Part shown: positions 23,973 through 36,645 of the stretch, in pieces
Numbering within the stretch: position 1 is the first letter of the stretch
How the letters are laid out: the number at the start of each line of letters is the position of its first letter
NCBI GenBank assembly: GCA_947095535.1
Contig: OX352774.1
Location: 40,192,496-40,256,495, forward strand
Source of the DNA: Poecilobothrus nobilitatus
Taxonomy: Eukaryota > Arthropoda > Insecta > Diptera > Dolichopodidae
Direction: 5' to 3'
Length of the DNA: 64,000 bases
Made by a program: the position numbers and the translations under genes
The notes under the pieces: generated by a model
The model's database searches: none
Told to the model about the DNA's origin: nothing
Seen by the model: only the letters and a program-made list of their open reading frames with translations

Positions 23973-26457
23973 CATTTTACTTCTCTTTTTTTCATACTTT
24001 ATTTTTGAACATTTCATGATATTTGTTTCTTATAATGAAATTTTAATAGTAATTATAGTTTTCTTTTTTTAAGCACAAAAGCGTCTATAGTCTAGTTTTT
24101 CATTTTAAACCCAGTAAAGCTTATTGTATACTAATTGACATTCATATGTTAATTCAATAATATTGTGTCAATCAATTAACAAAAATTCGAATTATTGTGC
24201 AATTTTAAAAAAATAACATTTATTTATTTATTTATTGACACGTGTTTATACATTAGCCGCATTAGTCGTCAAATTTTTACGGTTCCCATCTCTATATATA
24301 TAGATAGATTTGAATTTAAATTACTTTAATAAGCATTATATAACATATTACCTAATAATTAAACATTCGTTTACAGTCAATCATAATTCATATTGTTATG
24401 AACTGATAAGCTTCTTTTCTGTAAATTTTTCATAGCAAAAATTTTCCAAAACAATTATTTTCTCGAATACAATATTATAGTTAATTTTAATTCAAAATTG
24501 GTTGTTTTGGTTTCAATATATTGGTTTTTATTCTAAATAAGATTTTTTAAACCTTTCACATGACTTAATGATATTTGACAGGTTTTAGAATTACGCAACT
24601 AATTTTTAATTCGCTTAGACAGAGATAGTCCGTTATTTTTTAAATTTTAACATATTATTAATTGACATTTGTATTAATTTAGGAACCCAGTAAACTATTC
24701 AAAACATTATAAAATTTATTAACATTTGAATGGTAATAACATTACCCTATTTACATAAATAATATAAAATTAAAAAAAAGTTAATGATTCGAATATTCCA
24801 ATATTTATTATGTATATGTATATAAAATTCCCAAAACATACGTTTAAAATTGTTAGAATATTTTTTTATTTATTATTAAATGTAATTCTTCTTATTAACA
24901 TCCGGTCCTTAAGGAATTCTTTTTTTCAATATTTATTAGACAAAAAGGCGTCAAAATGAGAACAACAGGAAAACTACAGAAATTTTTTTTTGAAGAAATA
25001 TAAGTGTGCTTGAAGTGCTTTTAAAAGACCATGAATTTTTAGAAAAAAAAAAAAAATTTAATTTCATTCATAAAAATTTAAAATAAAATAAGTGTAGGTA
25101 TATACATATACCTTATTTTTCAATTTGATCTATTTAAGAAGGAAGAATTTTTTTATAACTAAAATGTTAAGGATCCTATAATTTTTTTTTATCTTCTGTT
25201 AAACAAAAATTCTCCAATTACTCAAAAAGATGAAAAATCATTAATAATTTTAAAAAGTAATAAATAAGCGGTCAATTTTGAGGATTTTCATAAAAATAAA
25301 CAGACATGTGTATGTTTTGGGTTAGTTGGGTATATGATTGTTGGTATTGCTAATAGATTAAATTTTAAAATGATCATTTGAAAAGCAGGTATTAAATATA
25401 GTAAATACTACGCCTTAGGAAAAAAAAATTAAATATCATCTTGAAGAGATATAAAAATATATTTTTAAAATGTGTTTCGAGTTAAAAATAATAATAAGTT
25501 TGGCTGTCTACTAATTCATAACCTATAATATAATGTTTAAAACTCATTTAAATGTGAAAAAGGAAACGGAACATTGCTAACTTAAGGAATAGTGACGTTC
25601 CATAGATGTCAATTAATATTTAACAGAATAGGTTTAAAAAAAAATTCTAAATAAAAATTTTATACGTTAACATCAAATTGAGAGTCGATTTCGATTAATT
25701 TAGGAGTAAAAATAATTATCACAATAGGAGTCTGAAAATTATATAGAGTCATCTTGTTAGATATCCTAATGCTTATAAATTAGAATTTTTAAACTTACGG
25801 ATTTTTATTAGACTATTTTGCTTAAGTTAAAAAATTAAGTTTTTGATGGGTGGTTAGCATGCGATTCAAATTAACAAAAATACTGAAACCAATATATTAT
25901 ATAAATACAGCAGCTTAGTTCATAACATGAGAACATAACAGTATCACAAATTCTTAACATGGAGTTCACAACAATGTTCACCCCAAGAACAATATGTTCT
26001 TACATTATATTATACAACAATATAATGCGGCTGAAACGACTAGCGAAAAATGATTATATTCATTAAATTAGCAATTAAATGAACGATGACAATTTTTATA
26101 CAATTTTATTTTTGTCTGTATTTTGTAAAAGATTTTTTTTTTTTTTGTTTTTTGATTCCAATAGAAGTCGGAAATGAAATTTAATACATTCATTACAGTA
26201 TCTTTTTACGATAACTTAGTACGAGTATATAATAATTTGCTATTAAAAAGTTTTTTCTTTTGGAATATGCGTGGAAAGCAATCAGTTTGGTTTGGACATT
26301 TTGGCTTGAAAAGATATAAACTATCTAATGAAGCATACATTTTTGAGTGACATTTTATTTTTAGAACAAAAGAAATTATTTTGTGAATTTTTTTTTTTAA
26401 AATATGTTTTGAACAGGTCTGAATTTAAAAAGATAAAAATATTTTGAGTTATTTCAT
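23973..26457. other. AT-rich spacer, no gene seen
   Basis: Includes (TTTA)n at 24219-24236 and poly(T) near 26132. No coding stretch or repeat recognised elsewhere in the window. Confidence 0.5.
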
Positions 26458-27150
26458 TTTTAGCACATTTTCAAAAAATTTTGTAAAATGTGCTTATTAG
26501 TTTAACTTTGTTCGTCCGTTCCTCCGTCCGTCTGGGTGTTTACAAAACTTCTACACCGTTTGAAATAAAGCAGTGAAATTTTAACTATACGAATAGGCAT
26601 CGCCAAAAAACTAATTTTGTGGAACAACTTTTTTCGTTAGTCTCACCCGTTACGGAACTACAGCCCTTTAAAGTTCGAAAAAGCCTTGTTTTTAAATTGT
26701 TATAACACAGGTTCTATAAGGTTCTATTTTATACTTTGTAAATATATATAAAATAAATATGGGTGTTTCAATATAATAATATGTTAAACTGAATTTTTGC
26801 AAAAATTTGGACCCCTTCTATTTTTCAAATGGTTTAACTTAGAAGCATTCAAATTTCTTGAAATTTTGGTAGTAGTTAGATCTTTTGAAATCAGTATGAG
26901 TTATTTCCGAAAATTTTTTTGTGCCACCCCCCATTTAGAAGCTGTAAGAGGCCAAAGACCGAAAATTCTATATTTTTAAACACCTGCAACTTGGGCACCA
27001 GGCCACATTTTTTTGCAATAATATACAAAAATTAAAGCGCCATCGTTATGATTTTGTTTCTGTTAATAATTTTTCTTAATAATATAGGGTTACCTTATAC
27101 TTGACAAAAGTGTGATTTAATTTTTCTCAATTTTTTCGTACCAAAAAAAA
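26458..27150 (-). mobile_element. Dispersed repeat, C family, mosaic of C1 and C2 types
   Basis: The 26458-26640 end matches the C1 right end (AGCACATTTTCnAAAA, TAGTTTnACTTTGT, tandem CCGTCCG, TTTACAAAACTTCTAC). The other end, 26950-27150, matches the C2 element near 38400-38560 (the ATAATATAGGGTTAC block and ACACCTGnAACTTG). The open frame 26797-26979 is inside it and is not a gene. Confidence 0.6.
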
Positions 27151-28978
27151 AAATCAAACAAAAACTAATTTCTTATCAAAATGTATTTTTCAATATATGT
27201 ATCTACTTTTTATTCTAGGCTTATTATGGAATATTTTTTAATTTTGGAAATGTGCTTTTTTGAAAACCTTTCGTTTTTTCCATTACTTTTTTACATTTAA
27301 GAATGATAATTTTGTTGAATTTCAAATAATAAATTCTATAATTATTATACTGTTCTTATGATATTATGATTTCTTAGTAATTAGATTACTAAACACTATA
27401 TTATGTAACACCATAAAATATTTTTAAGAATTCGTTCATTAAGAACAAGGTCAGTTGATCTCGCAAACTAAATGTCAAAAAAACGTATTCAACACATACT
27501 CAATATTCTTATTTTATACAAATTCTGCAAAGATTTTACGAAGCAATTTACAGCTTTTTCGAAGCTGTACCTTGTTCTTGTTCTATTCCTGGGCATATAT
27601 TGATCAACCATAACCAAAAATAGCGCAATCATCCAGAATTGTCAAATCGATTCCCCATTCCGCAATTTTTTTTTTTGATTAAGAATTCCGATAAAAGAAA
27701 GTAATTCTTAGTTTCCTTGAAGAATCTTTGAGGAATATTTAGTAAGTTTAAAATTTATAAACAATTGCATTATACTACAAAAAGAAAACAAAAAAAAAAG
27801 TACATTGCAGTAACTACAAAAGATTTCAAATTGCAGTTTTATGACAATATCAGATGGCTTAAGACAACTTCCGCTTAACCAATAACAAAACCGTAAAATA
27901 AAAATATTTAAAAATTCACAGGTGCATACATTGCAATGTCATCCATAATTAATCATTTTCATAAATCATTTTTGAAAAAAAATATACCATCAAAATCATA
28001 AAATAAAATAGTAATTTGTTAACGATGAAAACAAAACTGTATTTCAATTTCATATTATTATGCTGTTGACAGCAAATAATCTTTTCATCTTGCGTCAAAA
28101 AAAAAAAAAATAAATAAAAAAAAAAAAAAAAAAAAAACGCTGATAGAGGTGTGATTAATAAATTGAGAGTATCAGAGACTCACAGTTAGTCAACTTTTTA
28201 TTCATTAGATTAAGATTTATCAAAGAAAGGAAATTCAAAACAATCAAAGATTTTTTTTGATCTTAACCGATGTGTGTGTAGTTTTGTATTCGATAAAGTG
28301 ATATATTCGTACTTTGCATATAAAATATGGCATGCGTTTTTGTTTTATTTAAGTTTTTTTTTTGCAAAGATTGGATCAAAAGATATTTTTTTTTTTTGCC
28401 ATATGATATGATAATTTTCAATTGACTTTTAATAATGAGTATATATAGAAATTCATGTATAAATAAATTGAAATTTTTTATTTAAGTATTGTAGTATTTA
28501 TAGTTTTTATTAAAAACTAAATTATATTATAATATTTATAATAATGCTGTTTTTTATATAGCAACGTTTGGTTATCATTTTACATCAATTTATTACTTTA
28601 GGGAACATATCAAAACCCTAAACCCAAGGTGAATGTTAAAAACAAAACTTTTCATAAATCTCAAAATCATAATCGCAAATTACATAATTCCAATTTGTAA
28701 ATTTTAAATTACAAAATTTCAAACTTTAATTAAAATAGCAAAAATAGAAACTTTCAAAATAAAGGTTTAATTGTGCCGCAAAATAGGTAGATAATACCGT
28801 AAGTTTATTGTTATTTAAATGTACATATATTATGTCAGAAAAATAATTAAAAGAAATTTTAGAGATGATGAGAAAATTAGAGTTTCAATAATTTGTTTAG
28901 GAGAAGTTTAAGGTGGAAGCCCCACTATTTCAATTATTCTTAAAAAATGTAAATTTATATTGTTAAATAATGTTATCT
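27151..28978. other. AT-rich spacer, no gene seen
   Basis: Long A-rich tract at 28095-28138. A mixed-composition stretch at 28150-28215 (GTATCAGAGACTCACAGTTAG) resembles an insect transcription start region, but no coding exon follows. Confidence 0.45.
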
Positions 28979-29432
28979 GACGCATGGCGTAGTGGTTAAA
29001 TTGCCAGCCATTCAATCGGAGGATCTTGGGTTCAAACCTCGCTCAGATCATATAAAGTAAAGCTATCTTTTGTTATATAATGCAGGAAGGTGTTATATAC
29101 ATGTTGTAACTCTTGGTGTTTATTGTCACTGTTAGCAAAATAGTAATAATAATAGGCGGATTCATTGTTTCCATTCTTTGAAGTTTTTAGTTTTTTAACA
29201 TATCCATTTAAATCCCAATTCAATGTTCCCACCCTCCAATTGTCCAATTGTCCTACCCTTTACTATCCCTACTACTTAGCCTATATACTGCATTAGCAGG
29301 TAAGGTTTTCATTCTATTATATTGGCTAAAGGCTAAATTTGGAGGTGGGTTTAATTAGTAAAAATCTGACACTACCAAGGGGGAATTCTTGGTGTCTTTG
29401 GAGGATTCCCAACTCCTTTAGGGGGAAAAAAA
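28979..29432 (+). mobile_element. tRNA-derived SINE, head type 1 with tail type a, best-preserved copy
   Basis: Head 28979-29052: A-box-like TGGCGTAGTGGTTAAAT and B-box GGGTTCAAACCTC. The tail holds TAGCAAAATAGTAATAATAAT, CCCTACTACTTAGCCTATA, TTAGCAGGTAAGGTTTTCAT and closes with TTTGGAGGATTCCCAACTCC. It is about 450 bp. The same tail without a head occurs at 34140-34368, 36360-36645 and 48978-49195. The minus-strand frame 29032-29247 lies within it and is not a gene. Confidence 0.75.
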
Positions 29433-30076
29433 TGTATATGAGTAAAAATAATTAGGAGGGGTGTTATAGTCAGTTACAAAATGAGAAAAAACTTTTTTTC
29501 TAATATTGAATAATTACATTCCAAAAACCAAGGGATATCCCTGTTTAAGAAAATGTTTTAGCTTTAAATTGATGTATTTTAAGCTTTAACTCTTGTAAAC
29601 TGAAATCCTGTTAATCAGTTTGTATCGAAATATCTGATAATCTGCAGAGAAAGACTTGATAAAATTTTAGAAATAAAATAATACTATTTATAGGTTAGAT
29701 AAGGCCATTTTCAATGAAACATTCGGCAAATAGAAGGAAAAAAGATGTTAAACACTCTCGTTTTGAAGAAATTTTGTCTAACTATACTGTATATGAAATC
29801 AATTGTCATTATTTGACTTATTTTCCTTTTTTATTATTTATTGCCTTAGTTATACTTACTTTTAATGTATCAAATTTGAATCGTAAACAATCAGATAAAA
29901 TCTATAATCATAATGCTGTATAAGATATTGAAAATAATGATAGAAAAGCATATTTCATGTACAACATTTCAATATTTTAAAATTATATTTGACAGTGCTT
30001 TTCATTCAAAATTTAAAAATAAATTAAATAGAGGAATAGAAATTTTAAAAATTTTGAAAATAGATTTTAACTGAAA
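29433..30076. other. Spacer with one unrecognised 69-codon frame
   Basis: The frame 29714-29923 starts with ATG and ends in a hydrophobic stretch (FLLFIALVILTFNV) like a membrane segment. It has no homology I recognise and no promoter or poly(A) context, so I do not call it a gene. Confidence 0.45.
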
Positions 30077-30918
30077 ACAAGGTAGAATGTAAACCAACGG
30101 TTTTTAAAAGCGCACATTTCCAAAACTCAATATAAACTGTTTAGAATTGTGACTTGCACAAAAATTTCAAAATTTAAAATATAAAATTTAAGAAATTTTT
30201 TGTAATAAGAAAATATGTGAAAATAGGACTTTTCTGGAATTTTGAGGGCTGTAAGTCCGGAACCCTATATAACTCAAAAATACCGTTAACACAGATAAAA
30301 AAAAATTACTGTAGCTTCAATTTGTATGTCTTACCGAAGAAAAATGTGTACAGGTGCTTAAGTTACAGGTGCCTAAAAATAGGAAATTTTAAATTTTTCA
30401 GCCCTAATACCTCTTAAACAGGGGGTGGTGCAAAAAAATTTTCTAAAAAAACTTATACTAATTCTAAAAGTTCTTTCTTGCCTCAAAATTTCAAGCCTCT
30501 ATCTAGAAGCGTGCCGGAGTTATGAAAGTAGAAAAATCATGCAAAATTTGGTTTTCACATAACGGTAAATTTAAATACTAAATTTAAAAAAATTGTATAA
30601 TTTTGATATTAATTTACAAAGTTAAAAAAAATACCTGTCGAATGGCGTTTTCAGATTGAAAAAATCTTAAGCAGAACATAAGATATATGCATTTAAAAAT
30701 AGGGCTTTTTCAAAGTTTGAGGGGCTGTAGCTCCGTAATGGATGGGGCTACATGAAAAAGTTGTTCCACAAAATTATTTTTTTTATGAGACCTACCCATG
30801 GTTAAAATTTTTTTTCTCTATCTTTAACGGTGTAGAAGTTTTGTAAACAGACGGACGGACGGACAGAGTGAAACTAATAAGCACATTTTTTAAAAATTTT
30901 TTTGGAAATTTGCTAAAA
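30077..30918 (+). mobile_element. Dispersed repeat, family C1, young copy (842 bp)
   Basis: Begins ACAAGGTAGAATGTAAACC, ends TTTTTTTGGAAATTTGCTAAA. Nearly identical to the minus-strand copy 42108-42949, including the stretch 30217-30417, which reads as a 66-codon frame with only two residue differences between copies (it begins with GTG, not ATG). Near the right end is a (GACG)n tract at 30850-30865. The left subterminal CACATTTCCAAAA and the right TTTTGGAAAT are inverted to each other. This suggests a non-autonomous DNA element, but no transposase is present and no target-site duplication was found. Confidence 0.75.
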
Positions 30919-31357
30919 ATTATCGAAAGTACCTATACATATTTTGTAAAATAAAATTATGTAAAAATTTATTTTTGGGTGGTTCTCATTTTGATTGGCA
31001 CATACCAAAAATCAAAAAAGAAATACGAGAATTCAATTGAGTTGAATTCATATAAAGATAATTTGGCATTTTAGGCAAACTATATGGTTCAAAATTCAAA
31101 TAAATAGATTTGTCATCGATTATCATTAGTATTTTTTCTACAATTTACAAAATTGTGTTGACGTGTGAACTGTTCGATAATGTAAAATTTCAACACTCAA
31201 ACTTTTGTTCACGTTTTTTTTTGTTTGTAAATGTGTTCAAATTATTTAGAACATAAAAAATTAGAAATAAGGAAATAATTTTTTATTAATTTTTTTTTAT
31301 TTTTTTTAAATATAATTAACACGACACAATTTTGAAACAAGCCCTAAAAATTGAGTG
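30919..31357. other. AT-rich spacer, no gene seen
   Basis: Poly(T) and A/T runs. Nothing recognisable. Confidence 0.5.
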
Positions 31358-31482
31358 TCCCTTTCCAGGTGTGGCTGTAAATGTCGTGAGAGGAATTCAT
31401 TCGATGTGTGTGAGATTCGAATTCCCCGATGTTTACAACGTATTTTATACGCTTTTACCCAGTAGGCCAGCAAGACCCCTTA
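31358..31482 (-). mobile_element. tRNA-derived SINE, head type 2, truncated
   Basis: On the minus strand it has the head segment CCTACTGGGTAAAAGCGTAT, the AACATCGGGGAATTCGAAT region around the B box, then ACGACATTTACAGCCACACC of the family tail. The far tail (the TTTATGTGGCAGAG segment) is missing. Confidence 0.6.
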
Positions 31483-31672
31483 TTTTGGATAATAAGTAAA
31501 AATTTCATTAAAATTTAGGACCAACAAGTTTTTTATTTTCATTCAAACTTATTTTTATTTAAGGTTTCAATTGATAATTTAACTGGCAATATTTTGTTAT
31601 ATTAACTGAAGAACTTTCTTTCTAATATGAAAATATGATTAATTTAAGTTTCAAAAAATAAATATAAAGTAT

Positions 31673-31910
31673 CTGACCAATGGTGCAGTGCGTAAGTCAC
31701 CGGTCTTTCAGGCGAAAGGTCTCGGGTTCAAACCCTGGTCAGCTCATAAATAATATATTTAAATATAATAAAATAATGTAAACAAAATATTAAATATAAT
31801 TATAATTGAATACTTGTACCGAGATGGCCCACATGCTAAAGGCAAAAGGGTCCTAAAAATATCGCCAGATATTTATATCTGGACGGATATAACATAAAAA
31901 AAAAAAAAAT
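31673..31910 (+). mobile_element. tRNA-derived SINE, head type 1 with tail type c, flanked by 11-bp duplication
   Basis: ATATAAAGTAT at 31662-31672 is repeated at 31911-31921. The head has GACCAATGGTGCAGTGCGTAA (A-box region) and B-box GGGTTCAAACCC. The short body ends with a hairpin (CCAGATATTTATATCTGG, 31865-31882) and a poly(A) tail. Perfect flanking duplication and poly(A) tail support LINE-mediated insertion. The tail is unlike those at 23555 or 28979. Confidence 0.85.
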
Positions 31911-31921
31911 ATATAAAGTAT

Positions 31922-32339
31922 TATTAATATTAAAAATTATTTTTGAAGCGATTTTCCACTCTAAATCGATTTATGAAATGAATCTACAATAATTTTTTTA
32001 TTATATAATGTTGCCAACAACATTGAAATATAATGTTGGTAAACAATATTGTTTCTTTGCGATAAACATATTAGCAGAAACAAAAAAAATATTTTTAAAA
32101 AATTTGTTATTTCAAAAGACATTTCAAAAATTTTGACAAGTCCTATTATTCTATTTATATTAAAAATACAAAATGTTTTAAAATATAGTTGTTCTAACAA
32201 ATAATGGGATAAATTTTTTTTAACAAAAATTTTTTCTTTCCAGTTTTAAGGAAAGGTCGTTAAATTTCAGGATCATGGTCCAAAGAAATGATCTAAGTAA
32301 TAAAATATTATTTTAATTAATATATTATGTATACATATA
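31922..32339. other. AT-rich spacer, no gene seen
   Basis: The minus-strand frame 31961-32200 has a hydrophobic, low-complexity product and no family signature. Confidence 0.45.
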
Positions 32340-32600
32340 CAATTCCTTTTTTTACGCGTTAGCCAAACTCGAGGAAAGAACTCCTTTATGTATTGTTGGA
32401 GTAAATTTGACTAAATAAGAAGAAGAGAAAGAGGAAAATAGGACAAAACGATGCAATTAGAAGATAAATTAAATACGAACTTGAAAAGTTTCTCTTTTAA
32501 TAAGTGTAAATTGTAAAATGGAGTATTGCCAACAGGAGGAATCTATTAGATTGAAGTATATGTTCCACATTTTAGCAGTTCTTTTACAAATAATCACTTA
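32340..32600 (+). repeat. Dispersed repeat family G, copy 1
   Basis: ACGAACTTGAAAAG, TTTTAATAAG, AAATTGTAAAATGGAGTATT and the final ACATTTTAGCAG occur in the same order on the minus strand of 58095-58270. Class is unknown. Confidence 0.55.
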
Positions 32601-34139
32601 GCTTCACCTAGTGATCACCTAGTTTTAAATCACCTAAGAATTTTATCAATGTTTTCTATTGCTGCCTCTCTTGTGTTACGTTAAAATTGTTTAAGAGAAG
32701 ACATTGATGATTTTAATTAATTTGAGCAAGTTTCGTTATCTTCAAAATATCTTGAAAAAAAGAAATTAAAGCTCCAATATTTCGACGAATGTTGGGAGGG
32801 GTAGTAATTCAATATTTTTTTTTTTTTTTGTAATCTGATAACTTTAATATCATTAGCTTAGCTTAGCTATAATTTAGTTTTAAAATTGTGTATATTAATT
32901 GTATAAAATTTTTGTTTATATATTAGCGTTTAGTCCAAGATCTTAATTAAATAGCAATTTTCTAATTTTTTATTGAGTTCATGTATGTGCATATCTAGAA
33001 TATGTATGTAAACTAAGTGTTTAAAACATATTGAAATATTTTTAGATACATATTATAATACTATTATGATATTTGGCATATTATCATCTTTTATTTGAAA
33101 TTTAAACAATAAAATACGAAAAAAGCAAACAAAAGAAAAAAGGGATTTTTTAATCTTCCTGTTGTATAAAAAAATTTTTTAACCACAATTGTTACACTAC
33201 AAATAAAATTTAAAAACAGATATCCTTCCTTTCGTTTTTTCCATACAAAAAAATAAATTTTAAATTTGAAAAAAATTTTTTTGGGACTTTCGAAAACAAA
33301 AAATAAAAAATGAATACTATTTTTGATCCGTTTTGTTACGATTTATTTTCAATAAAAAAAAAACTGTCAGATATTTCATAAATAAATTCTTTATTTCTGT
33401 TGTTTGGTTTCTGTTTATAGAAGATAACCATTTTTTAATTGTAAAATTTTATGCTTATTAAAAAACAATACCAGTTTATTGAGATTTTAAAAATAAGTTT
33501 CCATAAAATTAAATATATATACGCCTTTATTCATTATACCAATAATAATACTAGGAACAATGAAAACATGTACAATATATCTATTGTTAAATTGTGTGAT
33601 TCATTGTTTGTGTGTGATTCAATACAAATTGATTTAATAAAATTTTGGATTTTTTTTGTTCATATTTTTTTACAAATAAATAGATTATTAATGGATTATA
33701 AATTCAGTTTTTGTTTGTTATACTTAACATAGCGCCATCTATTTTTTTTTTTTTTTGAATTTACAATTTTTTACGCATATACGAGTATATAAATTTAAAT
33801 TTATAAATCAGGCTTGAACTGAATTGACAGAATTGTTGATTTGTATTGAAAATTGAAAGAAAGTTAACTCATATTATTGTTATTGAGATAAGATAATTTA
33901 AATTAAATTAAAATTGGAAAATTTGAATTCACTTATAAATATCGGAAAATGCCCTTTAAAGTTATGAAGAAATAGGAAGCCAGAGCCAATTTAACATTAA
34001 ATTCTAAATTAAGTTTTAATAAAGTGCGCCAAATGAAAAATTATAAATCTTATACATATATGTACATATAAATTCTTCAGTTCTTAGAAATATAATAGTC
34101 TTTAATAGTTTATTAAACAATCCTTAAATTACTTTTCCA
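32601..34139. other. AT-rich spacer, no gene seen
   Basis: Poly(T) at 32814-32829 and 33745-33756. The frame 33451-33732 is Ile/Phe/Tyr-rich without a recognisable domain. Confidence 0.5.
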
Positions 34140-34368
34140 TGTAATTATAATATTCTTACACATAAATTAAAGTCCCCAAATACTTATCTTATACTGTTCT
34201 TCCCAACTCCCTACTCCAAATACTTAGCAATTGGATTAGCAATTAGGGATTTCATCCCATCATAATGACTAAAGGAAGAGCGGGGTTTAATCAGTAAGAA
34301 TCTGACATTACCAAGGGAGTATTCTTACTGTATTTGGAAGATTCCCATCTACCTTAGGAAAAACAATC
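34140..34368 (+). mobile_element. SINE tail type a without head
   Basis: Matches the 3' part of the copy at 28979-29432: CCCTACTCCAAATACTTAGC, TTTCATCCCATCATAATGAC, CAGTAAGAATCTGACATTAC, GTATTTGGAAGATTCCCATC. The tRNA-like head is absent, as expected of a 5'-truncated insertion. Confidence 0.65.
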
Positions 34369-34444
34369 TTCTTAATATTTATAAAACTTTGATCAAAATG
34401 TCAAATACATATTAGACTAAAAATATAGTATAATGTAAACAATT

Positions 34445-34560
34445 GGGTTACAGCCCTTCAAAAAGCGTTGGGTTATCTGAATGATGTGCAAAGCAAAGAT
34501 ATTTATCTTATTAGTGATTCCAGTGTTATCTTAAAATTCACTTCACTTAGCCACCCCCGT
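34445..34560 (+). pseudogene. Possible decayed RNase H-like fragment of a LINE (tentative)
   Basis: One frame reads ALQKALGYLNDVQSKDIYLI followed by SDSSVILKFTSLSH before a stop at 34570. This resembles the RNase H core of insect LINEs, where a helix of alternating Ala/Leu precedes a beta strand ending in SDS. The downstream frame 34597-34842 continues open but shows no reverse-transcriptase or RNase H motif. The match is short and made by eye, so chance is possible. It lies directly after a SINE tail. Confidence 0.3.
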
Positions 34561-34849
34561 ACAGTTAAGTGACGGATTATATTTTATAGACACGTTGTGG
34601 CGTTAAAATCTGTTCTAAAAAAAAATCAAACAATTAAAACTGGAATTCAAAGTTTCCCATTCTACCATGAACCTGCCATTCAAAGTTTTTCAAAGAGAAA
34701 CAAGGAGTGTGACATACGTACTTATTTTTACACTGTAGAATCATTAAGATGGCGTATCACAAGTTATGGAAATTCGTTTGTCGAATTCATATTCGATATG
34801 GCATCACATATGCTCTCTAATGCTGGTAATTCATATGATTAAGATTTAG

Positions 34850-36359
34850 TAAATTTTAAGAGGAACATTATCTTTTTTTATATATGTAATATATTCTTCT
34901 AAATTTTTCCTCCAACCACCATAACCGTAAAATTACGAAACCAACTCATACCCCAAGAATTCTTCTCACATCATTATCTCTAAAACGAAACTGTATATTT
35001 TTATATGGTGATTTTGGTTGTCCTAAACGACACTTCCTAGATGGACTTCCTATATGCGCACCTTATTCCTCTGGTTAACTTACGATATTTTTCATCAACC
35101 CAAATTATACATTACGACTGGGAGATTATTTGAAATCAATTTAACTTTATATATGGCGTCAAATTTTTAAATTGGAAGATATCAAATTTTACATTACACG
35201 TAAAAAACAAATTTACATCTCTCATTAATTAAATCTTCCTTTTTATCAATTTCTATTATAATTTTAAATTTTTTTTTTTTCTAAGAATATTTTTGTTGCA
35301 ATCTTAGAAAATTAATATGTACCTAACCCTTTTATGTTAGCAAAGAAAATAATGTTTAAAATTTTTCTAATCCTTATAAAAACATTTACATTTACACAAT
35401 TATATATATGAACAGACAATATAATCTACTATTGAAATCAATTTAATCTGTTAACCACAGGCATGAATTATTTTCAAACAAAAAAAAAAAAATTAAAATA
35501 TGTAAAAGTCACTCATTTCTTAAACAATTTAATACCAATAATTATTAGAGTGACATCAAAATAAAATGCAATAAAATCCCTATGTACCCAAAATTTAATC
35601 CATGTATGTATATATACCTATACACTGAATGAATGATGAAAATTCTGAACATATATAAATATTATATAAAATTTTGAAGTAAAATTATAATTTAAAACCA
35701 TTCACTATTGTATACTCACTACATCAGAATGTTATACCATATAATCACTTGATTCAACTTAAAATTTTGTATTTTAATAGAAGGGGTGACAGCAAATTTA
35801 AATAATTCATTTTTAAAATTATTGCATTCTTCAACGTAAATAATATATATAGGCATATACTTAATTTATTTAAATTTTTGGGTATATATATATACATATC
35901 TATGCGTTAAGGATTTTATAACCCTAAACAAAAGAACAAACTATTGAATGCCATCATTTGTAGCAAAAAAAAAAAAAAAAATAAAATTTATTTTTATGAA
36001 AGGAAATTTACATTATGGTATTTGGAAATTGTTTTTACGATTTTGAACGGAAGTTAAGCTAATAAAATTAAAAATGTAATTTAGTGAATAAAAATCAAAA
36101 AAAAAAATTTAAATAAAATTCAGTTATTAAGATAAACTTTAAAGTGTAAGATAAGCAAATTTTAAAAAGTTCATTGATAACGAAGAGAAAATTAAAATAA
36201 TTTCCTTAATATGTTAATTGTGTATTAATTATAGTGTGAAAATTTGGTTACATATTAACTTAAGCAACGATTAAACAAAACATTGATTATCAAATGTGGT
36301 CGATTTAAAAATTAATCACTCTCATTGACTATCAAATCAAAAAATTTCTTTATATTGAT
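34850..36359. other. AT-rich spacer, no gene seen
   Basis: 34960-35110 has more mixed composition but no open frame. Poly(A) at 35965-35982. Confidence 0.45.
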
Positions 36360-36645
36360 AATTTTAATTTAATTGATAGCAAAACGGTAATAATAATAAG
36401 CCGATTCTTTGATTACTTAAAGTTCCACATTGATATTTCAAAGTTTCCTCATTCTAGTTTTATCCTTTTCCATTCCTAATCCTTAGTCAATATACTATAC
36501 TCAGAAATTGAAGGTTTTCATCCCATTATATTGACTAAAGCGGAAAGTGAATTTAGTCACTTAAAATCACTATTACATGACACTATCCAGGAGATGTTTT
36601 TAGTATGTCTTTCGAAGATTTTATTTCCCTCCAAGAAAAAAAAAA
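36360..36645 (+). mobile_element. SINE tail type a without head, diverged
   Basis: TAGCAAAACGGTAATAATAAT, TTCCTAATCCTTAGTCAATA, AGGTTTTCATCCCATTATAT, TTGACTAAAGCGG and a final TTCGAAGATTTT follow the order seen at 29130-29420. Confidence 0.55.

Noticed and set aside
28150..28215. Start-site-like stretch resembling an insect 5' leader
   Set aside because: No TATA box at suitable distance and no coding exon downstream within several hundred bases. Not supportable as a promoter.
29714..29923. 69-codon ATG frame with a hydrophobic C-terminal half
   Set aside because: No homology recognised, no promoter or splice context. A hydrophobic run is expected by chance in T-rich DNA.
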